Assembly (NCBI GenBank): GCA_022702545.1
Contig: JAHRBC010000002.1
Coordinates: forward strand, 8,556,001 to 8,620,000
Reading direction: 5' to 3'
From: Phycomyces nitens
Lineage: Eukaryota > Mucoromycota > Mucoromycetes > Mucorales > Phycomycetaceae
DNA length: 64,000 bases
How positions within the stretch are numbered: position 1 is the first letter of the stretch; every line of letters begins with the position of its first letter. The notes under the pieces are model-generated. The model had not been told where the DNA came from. It searched no databases and worked only from the letters and a program-made list of their open reading frames with translations. A program made the position numbers and the translations under genes. Shown one piece after another: positions 33,220-43,490 of the stretch.

Positions 33220-36200
33220 TCAAAGACTTTGTCTGAAGAAAATCTAATATTTGCGAATATTGTGATGTGTTCAAATTCCGTAGACAAATGAAATACATTT
33301 ATGGGTTGATGAGTAAGCATTTTGTGGCTTAACCTGAACTTGGAATCATATATTTATCATTTTCTGCGATTTATGTATAAAATAAAATAATCCATGCAAA
33401 CTAGACATTTTCTGAAAACTTTGATGATGAACAGGTTGCCATTGATGGCTTGCAGGTCTATAAAAGTTTACACGATTATAGATATATTTTTTTTACATAA
33501 CATACCTGTTTTTATTTTTTATTTTTTTATTTTAATTCTTGTTTTAAAATGTCTTTCTTGTATTTCATTACAATATGTTCAAGAGATATTTCATCAAAAA
33601 TATAAAAAATAAAAAAATATCTAAAAATTGTCAAACAAATTAGAAATTCAAAAATATATAAGTAATATATAGATACTGCAAAAGTTTGATAAAAAATAAA
33701 TGAGAAAAATGTGATTCTACAACCAAATACATTTTATTTTTTCATTGAAAAAATCCAAAATTTTCACATATTATAATCATTTCCTAATAATTGAGTGATT
33801 AGAATCAAATGAAAATTACTTTGTACATTTTACTATCTTATCGCTACCTTTACTTAAAATTACATTGTTATATCTGTTGAAATGATTGATTAATCACTTG
33901 AATATTCAAGGTATCGCATATCTCAAAGAGATTTGGATCGATCAGTGTAACATAAATCTTAATTTATGAGCTGTGATTTGTTGATTGTGTTTGTAATTAG
34001 CAGGGTAAACGAATTCCCATGAATAGTTTTCATGCAAAGGCAGTACAGAGGATCATTAAACTTGTGAGCGATGGACTTGGATTAATACAAAGAAACAAAT
34101 TGATATAATGGATATATTTAAGAGAAGTCTAGCTAATAAAGTGAACGATAAGTATGATAATAATAATAGAAGTAAAGAATAAAAGAAATACAAAAATAGG
34201 AGAGATAAACATAGAAAAATTAATTAATATTAGTAAGATCAATGGTTTCTTCTGAACACGGAGCAAGAGAAAGCATTGCATTTCTGCGATCATGCTTGTT
34301 GAACTCTTTATACTTGTTCCAGTAATTGTCGAAGTTGTCAGGGATATTGTTCCGGTGACACCCAAGAAAGAATAGCTCTGATATTGTTGGCCATTTTCTG
34401 GATGCATTTCTTGATAAATCGACTGTTGTCCAGTGATTGTTGTTAACATGATTCAAGATCAGAGGTTGTTTGTTTGATTGTTTTGTTTTTGGAAGGCAGA
34501 AAGGCAGGAAAGAGGCGGAGGGAATTGAAGGGTTGTCTGAATAGACACAGACTGGTCTTTGGTAAGTATCCGCAGCTAACTGAGCACAGTCGGGTGTGCT
34601 AAACCACATACTGGCATTTGTGCATCCTGGGATTGTTGTATCGTTGTTGTTGTTGCTGTCAAGATTGGAGCCGTGTTTCACAATTTCCTCCAATTGTTTG
34701 ACATCCGTGCCAAAGGTACTGGCATAAAGCATGCTGTGCTGAGGAAGTGCAGCAAGCATGTCCCTTTTTACAAGCGGGAACTTGTTTTGATCCTTGTAGA
34801 TCAAGTGTGCCAGCACACGAAATCCACACCATCCATCAGGAATTGGGTTAAACCCACCCTTGATATCATTTGATATCTCTTTCGAGACAGGAAAGGTTGG
34901 CTCATACTTGGCCCTTTTTCCAACAGATGTACGACAGTCGTACTCATACTCATCTTGGGCCGTGGCAGGTTTCTTGAACCCTTTTTTGAATGGAGCATCG
35001 ACTAAATATATGGCTATTAATCAATATTGTTTTTGGCAGTAAATTATCCTTGAAAAACAATTCTTACCTGGGTCGAGAGGCTCTTGTTTAATTTTTTTAA
35101 TATTTTTTTGTGTTTTCTTCACATTTGCAACTTCTGCGTTCTTATGAGCCCTCTTCCTTGCCTCCAGCTTAATCATGGCCTTAAGGCCAGCCTATAATTT
35201 TAGAAAACTGTTAGTATAATCTCTTATTTCGATATATATATATGCGTGTGTATCTATCTTACCCGTCCTGACAAAATGCTGGTCTTTCTCCAAATTGCGC
35301 GACCAAAGTCCTTTGGCAAGTACTTTGGGCGACTGCTACCCTTGCGCCTTCCGGGGAACTTGACGTCTTCTGGGGCCTGGAGCTCGATAGGAGGGTGGCT
35401 TTGTTTATTGTGGTAGCCAGCCACAACAGACCTGATCTTCTCCAAAAGCTCATGGACTTGTTGGCCACCTTCGCACGAACGAAAAAGGTTCTCCAGTTGA
35501 ATTACTTCTTTCATCCATGGCTCTGCCTCTTCAAAAGCCGGAGTAGTCGCCTTGATTCCATTGGAAGAGGTATCTAGCGTACCTGGATTTATAATCCATC
35601 TCTCTGGAATATCAGAGATTTGCAGATCTCTTCCAACAGGCAATGTATGTCGACAGGGTAGACCATACTGGATCTTTGCCTTGCATTGGCAATCTCCATC
35701 ATTATTCTCCTGCAAGCGAACTTCTTGATCGATCACAAGTAAGGCTCGCTTGTTCACTTTCATGAATAGTTGGGTCAGCAATCGGTTTCTTCCAACAAGA
35801 GCATCAATCCTGTTGGTTTCTCTTATTTTGGTGGCCCGGAAATCCATTTCCAACCGCTCAACATATTTGGCTATGTTCTCAAAAGCCAACTCAAGAGAAG
35901 AGATTGAGGATATGCCTTTCTTTAAAGCCTGATGGCCACTTTCCACTCGTTGGGTAGTGGTACATCCAAAGTGCATATACTGAGATGTCAGATAGCCCGC
36001 CCACTTCTCACGGCATTTGATCCACCTGTTGGTAAAGTATACCGACACTGGAACACTGTCTTTCCCATCTTCAATATCCACGCCAGCAGAAATGTTGTCA
36101 AACTTTTTATGCGCCAGGTCAAAATCCTCTTTTGTTGTACTATGGATCATGCTGCTGACATGCTCCATTAGCATTTCCTTGGTCTTTACAGACCCGAACC

Positions 36201-37446
36201 TCCCAGAGACTGCCTTCTCAACACTGTTCAGCATGTGCCAGTAGCATAACAGCTTGATGTTCTCCGGAAACACGATGTCAAGAGAGTTCATCAATGCAGC
36301 ACATTTATCTGTTACAAACAGAGTGGCTGACTTGTTGCCTTCAAAAACAAGCGATTTGACCTGTTCGAGGAACCAGAGATATGAAGCCTGTTGTTCATTC
36401 GAAACCCAGGCAAAAGCAATAGGAAAAGATTTAAGGGTCTCCCCTCCAAGACTATGGATTCCTTCCACACAAATGAGCGGCATCCCGAGATTGTTGGTGG
36501 AGTAAGTTGCGTCTACAACCATTACCTCAGAGAAACGACGGGCTCTCTCCAGCATCTTTGGATGGGCAAACATAATCCTCTCGAGGGACCCGTTCTTGCT
36601 CACATCGTAGCGAACTTGATATCCCTTTGCTTCCATGGCATTCACAAGTTTTGTTCCAGCATTCTCAACAACGGGAGCAGAAACCCGAGCAAATGCAGCC
36701 TTCATGTTGTCAATGTCACTTATGTACAACTTATGGCCAGGGGTGGTGTCATCGTTAATTGCTTTTTGGATCTCACGAGAAGTTGTTTTTGCTCCAATAA
36801 GCTTCAGAATATCTCTGGCATCGTCCACAGTCACCTTCGACAATCTGCCTTTCAGTGTCGATTCCAGACACTCATCATCAAGAGGATGATTGTGATATGC
36901 CTCAATATCATGAGTGGCTTTCAAAGGAAGATATCCTTTGATGCCCTTCTTGTAGGAAACCTTCAAGAGATAAGGGCAGCCAGTCATTCCACTCGATGGA
37001 ATTCTTACTCTGTCTTCGTCTTTGATTTTGCGGGTGTTCTTATACTGTCCACCCTTGGAACATTTCAAGTAAACTCGAGTTGGTTTACGGTCTTTGATTG
37101 TCAGGCTAAAGTTATTAGCAAGGGCATACTTTTGCATCTTTCCAATTGCCATGGTCATGTCATGGTAGCCATTAGCAGGTGGGGTTGGGAGGGCTTGCTG
37201 AACAGGATAGTATTCCTTTCCGTCAATAAAAATAGTTTCTTTATTGGTAGGGTTCATAATGAAGCGAGTTCTATAAAGTATTTGTAATTTCAAGTTGGTC
37301 ATGAGAAAAGTGATCTTGTTGTAATCTCCGGTGAAATGACTAATGGAGACAATAGATGATTAGTTCTTACGAGATGAGTATACAAAAGAAGAGAAAGTTT
37401 TATTTAAAGTCTTTAAATATCTTTTTCAGGACACAACATTTTATTC
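33220..37446 (-). mobile_element. MULE copy B with OTU-protease fusion gene
   Basis: Same orientation and layout as copy A, 10.8 kb away. The 3' flank (33240-34200) matches 22440-23400 at roughly 95% or better by eye, whereas exon 1 is far more diverged. The right edge is taken at GGACACAACATTTT (about 37433-37446). Confidence 0.82.
34220..37257 (-). CDS. FAR1-like/MULE transposase/SWIM/OTU fusion protein, 966 aa
   Basis: Exons 37257-35263, 35191-35068 and 35001-34220 join in frame through two GT..AG introns (71 and 66 nt) to give 966 residues with no stop. The start MNPTNKET is chosen because it aligns with MNSTNKET of copy A; an upstream in-frame ATG at 37302 also exists. Domains are a FAR1-like Cys-His fold, the MULE DDE core (VVDATYSTNN, LFVTDKCAAL, LLCYWHM), a SWIM finger (CQCKAKIQYGLPCRH), a basic linker and an OTU-like protease (DGWCGFRVLAHL, then NNHW). 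It lacks the 9-residue repeats of copy A. It is probably a functional transposase; the protease target is unknown. Confidence 0.87.
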
Positions 37447-37504
37447 CGTAAACTGGGAAAAGGCACTAGATGCCGGACCACAAGTCACTTTCAGAAAGTC
37501 CGGT

Positions 37505-37550
37505 AAAACAGAAACGTCGTGCCCCATCTGAAAACGTCGTGCCCTTAAGA
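37505..37550 (+). repeat. Two AACGTCGTGCCC units beside MULE B
   Basis: AGAAACGTCGTGCCCC and AAAACGTCGTGCCC lie between the right end of MULE B and the 43-bp satellite. This is the third locus of this motif in the window. Confidence 0.75.
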
Positions 37551-38160
37551 TCGCTGAAACATATAAGTTGCGAAGTCTACGACTGAGCCAAACGGGTAGA
37601 AACATATAAGTTGCGAAGTCTACGACTGAGCCAAACCGGTAGAAACGTATAAGTAGCGAAGTCAACGACTGAACCTAACCAGTAGAAACGTATAAGTAGC
37701 GAAGTCTACGACTGAGCCAAACCGGTAGAAATGTATAAGTTGCGAAGTCTACGACTGAGCCAAACCGGTAGAAACGTATAAGTAGCGAAGTCAACGACTG
37801 AGCCAAACCGGTCGAAACGTATAAGTTGCGAAGTCTACGACTGAGCCAAACCGGTCGAAACGTATAAGTTGCGAAGTCTACGACTGAACCAAACCGGTCG
37901 AAACATATAAAATGCGAAGTCTACGACTGAGCCATACCGGTCGAAACGTATAAGTTGCGAAGTCTACGACTGAGCCAAACCGGTAGAAACGTATAAGTTG
38001 CGAAGTCTGCGACTGAGCCAAACCGGTCGAAACATTTAAACTGCGAAGTCTGCGACTGAGCTTAATCAGTAAAAACATTTAAACTGCGAAGTCTACGACT
38101 GAGCCAAACTAGTAAACGTATAATTAGCGAAGTCTACGACTGAGCAAAACCAGTAGACCT
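37550..38160 (+). repeat. 43-bp satellite, about 14 copies
   Basis: Units of the type AAACGTATAAGTTGCGAAGT plus CTACGACTGAGCCAAACCGG repeat every 43 bp, with drift towards the right end (ACTGAGCAAAACCAGTAGACC). A single diverged copy in opposite orientation lies at about 50868-50912. Confidence 0.93.
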
Positions 38161-38339
38161 CTTATATAAAATCATATAATTAGGGTTTTATAGTAGAACC
38201 AGATATTTCTTTCTGTCTGTAGTTGGGAGTGTAGTATTTAAATAAATGTATAGTTCAGGGGAAGGAAAGTTTATTTAAAAAAAAAAACAATACAAAAAGA
38301 GAGAAAGTATTAACAGTCACTTTTATCGGATAATCCTTT

Positions 38340-38997
38340 ACCATCTATCAGGAAATATAGACTTTCGAGGAACGACTTGATTGGGTTTGTAAGTGGGAAA
38401 ATACAGAAATGAACTTCATGACGAATCTGCTTTTGGTATAAACATGAAACGTTCAAGAGCTTGGTCCAAAAAAGGTACCCGTGCTATTGTTATCAGGCTT
38501 AATACGAGAGCAAACACACCGTCTATATTGAATTCTATCTCTGTCGCAGGTTTGATCACTATTGGCATAAAAATAAACCAAGACCTGCCAAGAAGCGTAA
38601 GGCTTATGGATATATAAGATCAGGGACTGTAGCAGGCCATTACACTAGTTTCTTAAAAACGATACTTGATGAAATGGATAAACATCCACATATTAAAGGT
38701 CACTATATAATTATGGATAATTCACCCATTCACACTAATGAAAACATAAAGAAATACATTGAGTATCGTGGTTATCAATGTGTGCATCTGCCCACTTGCT
38801 CTCCTGAGCTTAACCCAATAAAACAATTCTGGCCAGTGCCAAAAATTAAAGTTGAGTGCCACAGGTTTTTGCAGGAAGACACTTTATCAAAAAGAATCAC
38901 AGAATCCTGCAAAAGTGTGGAAAAGGGTCATTTCAATGGTTTCGTTTCAGATTCTTACAAGTGTTGGGATAAATGCCGAAACAAAATGACCATGTAA
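38340..38997 (+). pseudogene. Tc1/mariner transposase relic
   Basis: Two pieces of a DDE_3-type transposase lie in different frames. The first (about 38400-38617) has ESAFGINMKRSRAWSKKGTR, the region after the first catalytic Asp. The second (38674-38997) has YIIMDNSPIHTN (second Asp) and CSPELNPIKQFWPVPK, where the final catalytic Glu of the usual NPIEQFW is replaced by Lys. The region upstream is too decayed to read. No terminal repeats were found, so it is an old, inactive copy of a family other than the two Tc1 elements elsewhere in the window. Confidence 0.85.
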
Positions 38998-39988
38998 TGG
39001 CCAATATCGAATTTATTAAAAGCCAAACGATTACGCCATAAGAATAAGGTAAGCAACAAACACGAGGCAAAAAAAAAGATTGAAAATGGTCAGAGTATCA
39101 ATGTGAGTGTCAATACCAAGGACTCACAATCTAAAATGAGTGACCATCCTGAAAATAATCTCCACCCTCATACTCTGGTGGTGATCCATGGCTGCGACAA
39201 GCAAATGCAAAAACAACAGAAAAAGTGGAAAACTCATCGAGAGGGAAAATGGATCGAGCTCAGCAAGTGTGGACAAGTTTGACTTTGGTCTTCTTGTCTC
39301 TTGTTCTGCCCTGTTCTGCCTTGTCCTGTGAAAAGCACCTCGCACATTTACTTGTCTGCCTTTCCCTTGTCCCGCCTTGTCCAACTCTTACACTCGGTCT
39401 GGCATGGAGAGATTGCATTTGGAGTGTAAATTGGGTGCAGGCAGTAGTTAGAAGTACAATTGAGGCTCTGACCTTCCTCTTTTTTTTTGTCTTTTGTCCC
39501 TTGGAATTTTTTTCCTTCGCCTTTTGCACTTGAGATGCAACATAATCTATAGATTGCCAGCAACATATCTCGTAATAAAAATAATCTTTAACCTGAGGCC
39601 CTGACCTTATAATCATAACACAAGCAACATGAATAAAACAACTCTCTTCCCACAATAAGCCTGTATTTGTCGCAGGAGACATAGGTCGCTCTGGTCATCT
39701 AGTATTGTTTGTGTCGTTTGGAGAACATCTTTGATTACGATCTTCTGCTCTTTCCCAACTCTTATCTCCTTTTGCCTCATCCCCACTCCCCTCTCAAATC
39801 TGTGCGTGTAACTTCTCTTCTACCTCGAAGAACCTCTCGTTCACCTCGCACAATATCAAAATATCCGCCTATCATCCCAATATTACACAGCCAACAATAT
39901 TGTTGGTAATTTTACACATAAAAATGTGAACAGATGAAAGAACAATTTTCAACATTCCAAGAGGTTAAGGTAAAAGAAAAGTAGTGAC
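38998..39988. other. Gene-free interval
   Basis: Mixed sequence with CT-rich stretches (39290-39400, 39730-39850) and only short overlapping frames on both strands. No gene or mobile element was recognised. Confidence 0.45.
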
Positions 39989-41509
39989 CTACGATGAAAA
40001 TAATTTGGAAATATATTTCTTCGTATTATTGTTTGCTTTGGCAAGAGACGAGGTGGCAACTATGGCCAATTTGCGAAGGTGCTTGTCAAGCTTTTGGTTG
40101 TGGATGACTGGCAATGGCTCGGTTTCATTCTTGAACATGGCCACAATTGCTTGAATGCTTGTCGTCGTCGTCGTAGGTTTCTTGCTGTCGCAAGCATGAA
40201 TCAGATGGCGAAGATCATCAAGGTACAGCGACTGATTATCCCTTGTCAGAACGCCAATGGCCACTGCTTGCAGTGTTTGGGATGCCAACTTCACATCGTT
40301 CGTTCGTGATCCACTGTCATCACAGTCAGCAACCGTCCAAATCGTGAAAGGGCGACACTTGAGGTTGTTCATCAAGCTGCTTGTGGCCCTGCATGGCAGA
40401 TAGGTGCTGATGGAGTCAAATTTGGATCTTACTTGACGTAATTGCGACAATGTGTCTCCAAATTCAAATATTCGCATCTGTTTTTTTTCGATGATTTTGT
40501 TGGCAGCATCAATGGCATTTTCGGAGAAAAAGATCCGGGTTTGCGATGACGGACCAAAATTGGTCGTCGTGGGACCAAGTTCAGGGCCACAGTTTCGATC
40601 CAGGCGCATGCTTGATACGACAAGGAAAGTGGCTATTTGAGTCGACATAACCAGCTTTTCCGAATTATCGTCCTTGAGCTTGGTCACGCAAACATTTTCA
40701 TAGATCGACCCATCTTGAAACATTGTTGACATAATGTCAAATCGCTCAAAGTGGGAGTCGAGTGTTGGCAAACGATTGTATGGCTCAATGCCATTTACGT
40801 ACAAAAGTTGCTGATCATCCATTAGGATGGCACCAGCAAACAAAGCAGATGTGGCGAATCGTGCAGCTGGTTGGATACGCCAGTCGGAATTCAAGAGACG
40901 AACTAATTCTGTGTTCATCTCTTGAAACAGAACATGTTGCACTTTGCTATAAAATGGGGATCTTGCAAGTGCTCGTTGCAGACGTGCGTTATGGTTTTCA
41001 TCCGTGGCAGGGATGTTTGTTGTCGTTGCTTTTACTGGAAGACAAGAAGAGAATTTTATTCCAGGAGATTTATGGTCCAACATAAACGCCAGATTTTCTG
41101 TATTGGTCACTGCGCAGATATCGCGACCTGAAAGATGAATTGTAAATGGTTCCATATCGCAGCTCTGCAACGCTGCCTTCACAAGACCTTGATGTTTTTG
41201 ACTGACATCCTCGGTACCACATGCAAGCATGATTCCCTCATCAAAAGGAATGCGATGATCCATGACAGGGCTGTCAGTCTTGCTCGACTTCAATCGCAAA
41301 GCTGGAGGTGTTATATGTGCAATAACAGATGCATCTTCGATTGATTCTTCCAGGTCGCTTGCCACCCTCTTCAACGCGCGGTTTTCCACTTTTTTGCCTC
41401 TTCCGTAACATCTTCGACATAAACTGGTTCTATTCTTTCGTGATAATAATTCATTACAATCTTTACAATGAAGAGAAAACTCATAATTGGTGCAGGAAGT
41501 CATTGCCAA
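39989..41509 (-). CDS. Orphan protein, 506 aa, N-terminal zinc-ribbon-like
   Basis: One uninterrupted frame starting at ATG 41509. Residues of about 14-35 carry two Cys pairs (CKDC, then CRRC about 17 residues later), a likely zinc-binding motif. The rest is a soluble alpha/beta-looking protein with no signal peptide or membrane helix, and no catalytic motif I can name. Codon use and composition resemble the Plavaka genes at 44995-50698. It could be a third, divergently oriented gene of that transposon, now separated by inserted elements, or an independent host gene. The function is unknown. Confidence 0.65.
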   Translation of the reverse strand: MAMTSCTNYEFSLHCKDCNELLSRKNRTSLCRRCYGRGKKVENRALKRVASDLEESIEDASVIAHITPPALRLKSSKTDSPVMDHRIPFDEGIMLACGTEDVSQKHQGLVKAALQSCDMEPFTIHLSGRDICAVTNTENLAFMLDHKSPGIKFSSCLPVKATTTNIPATDENHNARLQRALARSPFYSKVQHVLFQEMNTELVRLLNSDWRIQPAARFATSALFAGAILMDDQQLLYVNGIEPYNRLPTLDSHFERFDIMSTMFQDGSIYENVCVTKLKDDNSEKLVMSTQIATFLVVSSMRLDRNCGPELGPTTTNFGPSSQTRIFFSENAIDAANKIIEKKQMRIFEFGDTLSQLRQVRSKFDSISTYLPCRATSSLMNNLKCRPFTIWTVADCDDSGSRTNDVKLASQTLQAVAIGVLTRDNQSLYLDDLRHLIHACDSKKPTTTTTSIQAIVAMFKNETEPLPVIHNQKLDKHLRKLAIVATSSLAKANNNTKKYISKLFSS

Positions 41510-41815
41510 ACTACAAGATCAAAGTTGTCGTGGCAATATAAATTTGTTTAAACTGAAAAGATACAAAAAGACGGAAACAGATGGAAACAGCCAAGGACAA
41601 GCGAATTATAAAAGATGGGTCATTATGGTAACAGAACAGATATCAAATAAAAGATGTCCATGCAATAAAAACAAAATATTTAAAGATAAGAAAAACTTTG
41701 ATCTTATGTGACACCTACAAAGTACAGGATTATGAAAGTATACTTGAAGGGAATAACCTCTGAGTTTATTATGCTTTTGTTCCAATTTCATCAATTATTC
41801 ACATTATAAAGATTA

Positions 41816-43143
41816 GGGGTATTCAGGTAAAAGTATTTTGTTTATTTTTCGGGTGTGTCAAGGCCTGGCGCCTGTAGGCATATAGGCCACCCATGAGAAC
41901 GAAAAGAATAATTGAAAATATAGAAATAAATAATAAAAAGAAACCCCTAAATACTGGGGGAAAAGAAATAAGGTATAAGAACGAAAGAAAAAAGTTTTTG
42001 TGTTTGACACGGCATGACAGAGAGAGAAGTCAGCGAGAAGGAAAAGAGAGCACGGAAAAAACCCCCAGTGGGGGAAAACGGCTTTTAAGAAAGTAAATAG
42101 ATACATACAGCGGGTAAGAATACAGGCGAAATAAATATATAGAGAAAGAAAAAGAATGAGACGTCAAGAATCGAGAATAACTAGGTACTGACAGCACCAA
42201 GATTGGGAACGGATTTCAGCAAGGATCAGAACTCTAAAGAGGGATCCCCAGTTAGGGGTATTCAGACGTAAAAGTAGAAAACTAAAATCAATTTACGTAA
42301 TCAAATTGGATAAAAGTGATTACGTAAATTGATTTTAGTTTTCTACTTTTACGTCTGAATACCCCTATTCGTGGTGCGATTGATGGCCATACTTACTTGT
42401 TTTGCTACGTGCTATAGATCAAACCACTTCTCAATACCCCTTCCCTCCCGAACCACATCCTGGTCAAATCCTCATTGACCTTGCAACCGCTTACCGCTCC
42501 AAAAAACTCTCATCCAAACCAAAAACTCCTCGACGACAGAGAGAGCCTGTCCCCGGCGATCCTTTCCCCTGGCTTACGTCCGAAATTTCCACCGTCCCCC
42601 GTCAACCCCTCCCGTCTGCGTCCTCCCGAAGCTGTGCTTAGTACGGTCAAGATTTCTTGGCTCTGTTGTGCGATCAGATTCATAAATGGATTGTCCGAGT
42701 TTCAAAAGGGGATCCCTCTTTAGAGTTCTGATCCTTGTGGAAATCCGTTCCCAATCTTGGTGCTGTCAGTACCTAGTTATTCTCGATTCTTGACGTCTCA
42801 TTCTTTTTCTTTCTCTATATATTTATTTCGCCTGTATTCTTACCCGCTGTATGTATCTATTTACTTTCTTAAAAGCCGTTTTCCCCCACTGGGGGTTTTT
42901 TCCGTGCTCTCTTTTCCTTCTCGCTGACTTCTCTCTCTGTCATGCCGTGTCAAACACAAAAACTTTTTCTTTTCGTTCTTATACTTTATTTCTTTTCCCC
43001 CAGTATTTAGGGGTTTCTTTTTTTATTATTTATTTTTATATTTTCAATTATTCTTTTCGTTCTCATGGGTGGCCTATATGCCTACAGGCGCCAGGCCTTG
43101 ACACACCCGAAAAAATAAACAAATACTTTTACCTGAATACCCC
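41816..43143. mobile_element. Foldback element, 1.33 kb, with about 434-bp inverted arms
   Basis: The arms 41816-42249 and about 42711-43143 are inverted copies beginning GGGGTATTCAGGTAAAAGTA. The ends are flanked by TA (41814-41815 and 43144-43145). The arms include GGCGCCTGTAGGC and a TA-rich stretch. The loop holds another hairpin MITE and about 340 bp of unique DNA with an 79-codon open frame (42402-42641) of unknown meaning. It is probably non-autonomous. Confidence 0.88.
42255..42365. mobile_element. Hairpin MITE (111 bp) nested in the foldback element
   Basis: Arms of 49 bp (GGGGTATTCAGACGTAAAAG..) are perfect inverted repeats around a 13-bp loop. TA is duplicated at both edges (42253-42254 and 42366-42367). 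It shares the tip GGGGTATTCAG with the surrounding element, so both may be mobilised by the same transposase. Confidence 0.92.
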
Positions 43144-43155
43144 TATTCTGTACGT

Positions 43156-43381
43156 TGTTACATGAAGTATATTCTATTTTCTATCAAATTACCTATATTC
43201 TTAATTCTCGTATATCTTATCTTCCCTCCCTTTTCCCCGTCCCAGAACAATTCTTATACTCTTTTAACTAACCACCAATCTGTATTTTGGTACGTATTCT
43301 CTTACTTTCGCCACAAATCCTAACAGTGATTTAGGTAGTTTTTATTATTAGGTTTCAATAAAGTTATCTGTTCCCGTAACA
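43156..43381 (+). repeat. 5' LTR of a second Ty3/gypsy family (226 bp)
   Basis: It starts TGTTACATGAAG and ends TTCCCGTAACA, so the tips TGTTAC/GTAACA are inverted repeats. It contains AATAAAG near its 3' end. A gag gene follows at the expected distance. No matching 3' LTR lies in the window. Confidence 0.78.
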
Positions 43382-43384
43382 TTT

Positions 43385-43401
43385 TGGTGCCTTCTGCCAG
43401 G
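43385..43401 (+). promoter_or_regulatory. tRNA-type primer-binding site
   Basis: TGGTGCCTTCTGCCAGG begins three bases after the LTR end. The TGG start pairs with a tRNA 3' CCA. I cannot name the tRNA with certainty. This contrasts with the self-priming site at 4780-4789. Confidence 0.6.
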
Positions 43402-43490
43402 AGATTGGAATTAGCCTGAAAGCTGAAGAAACGACTGAAAGGATCTAATTTCTCAACAATAAGCAAGTCAAGTAAACCCAACCTCAACTC

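Noticed and set aside
42402..42641. 79-codon Pro-rich frame in the foldback loop
   Set aside because: No start context, motif or homologue was recognised; probably chance in a C-rich stretch.
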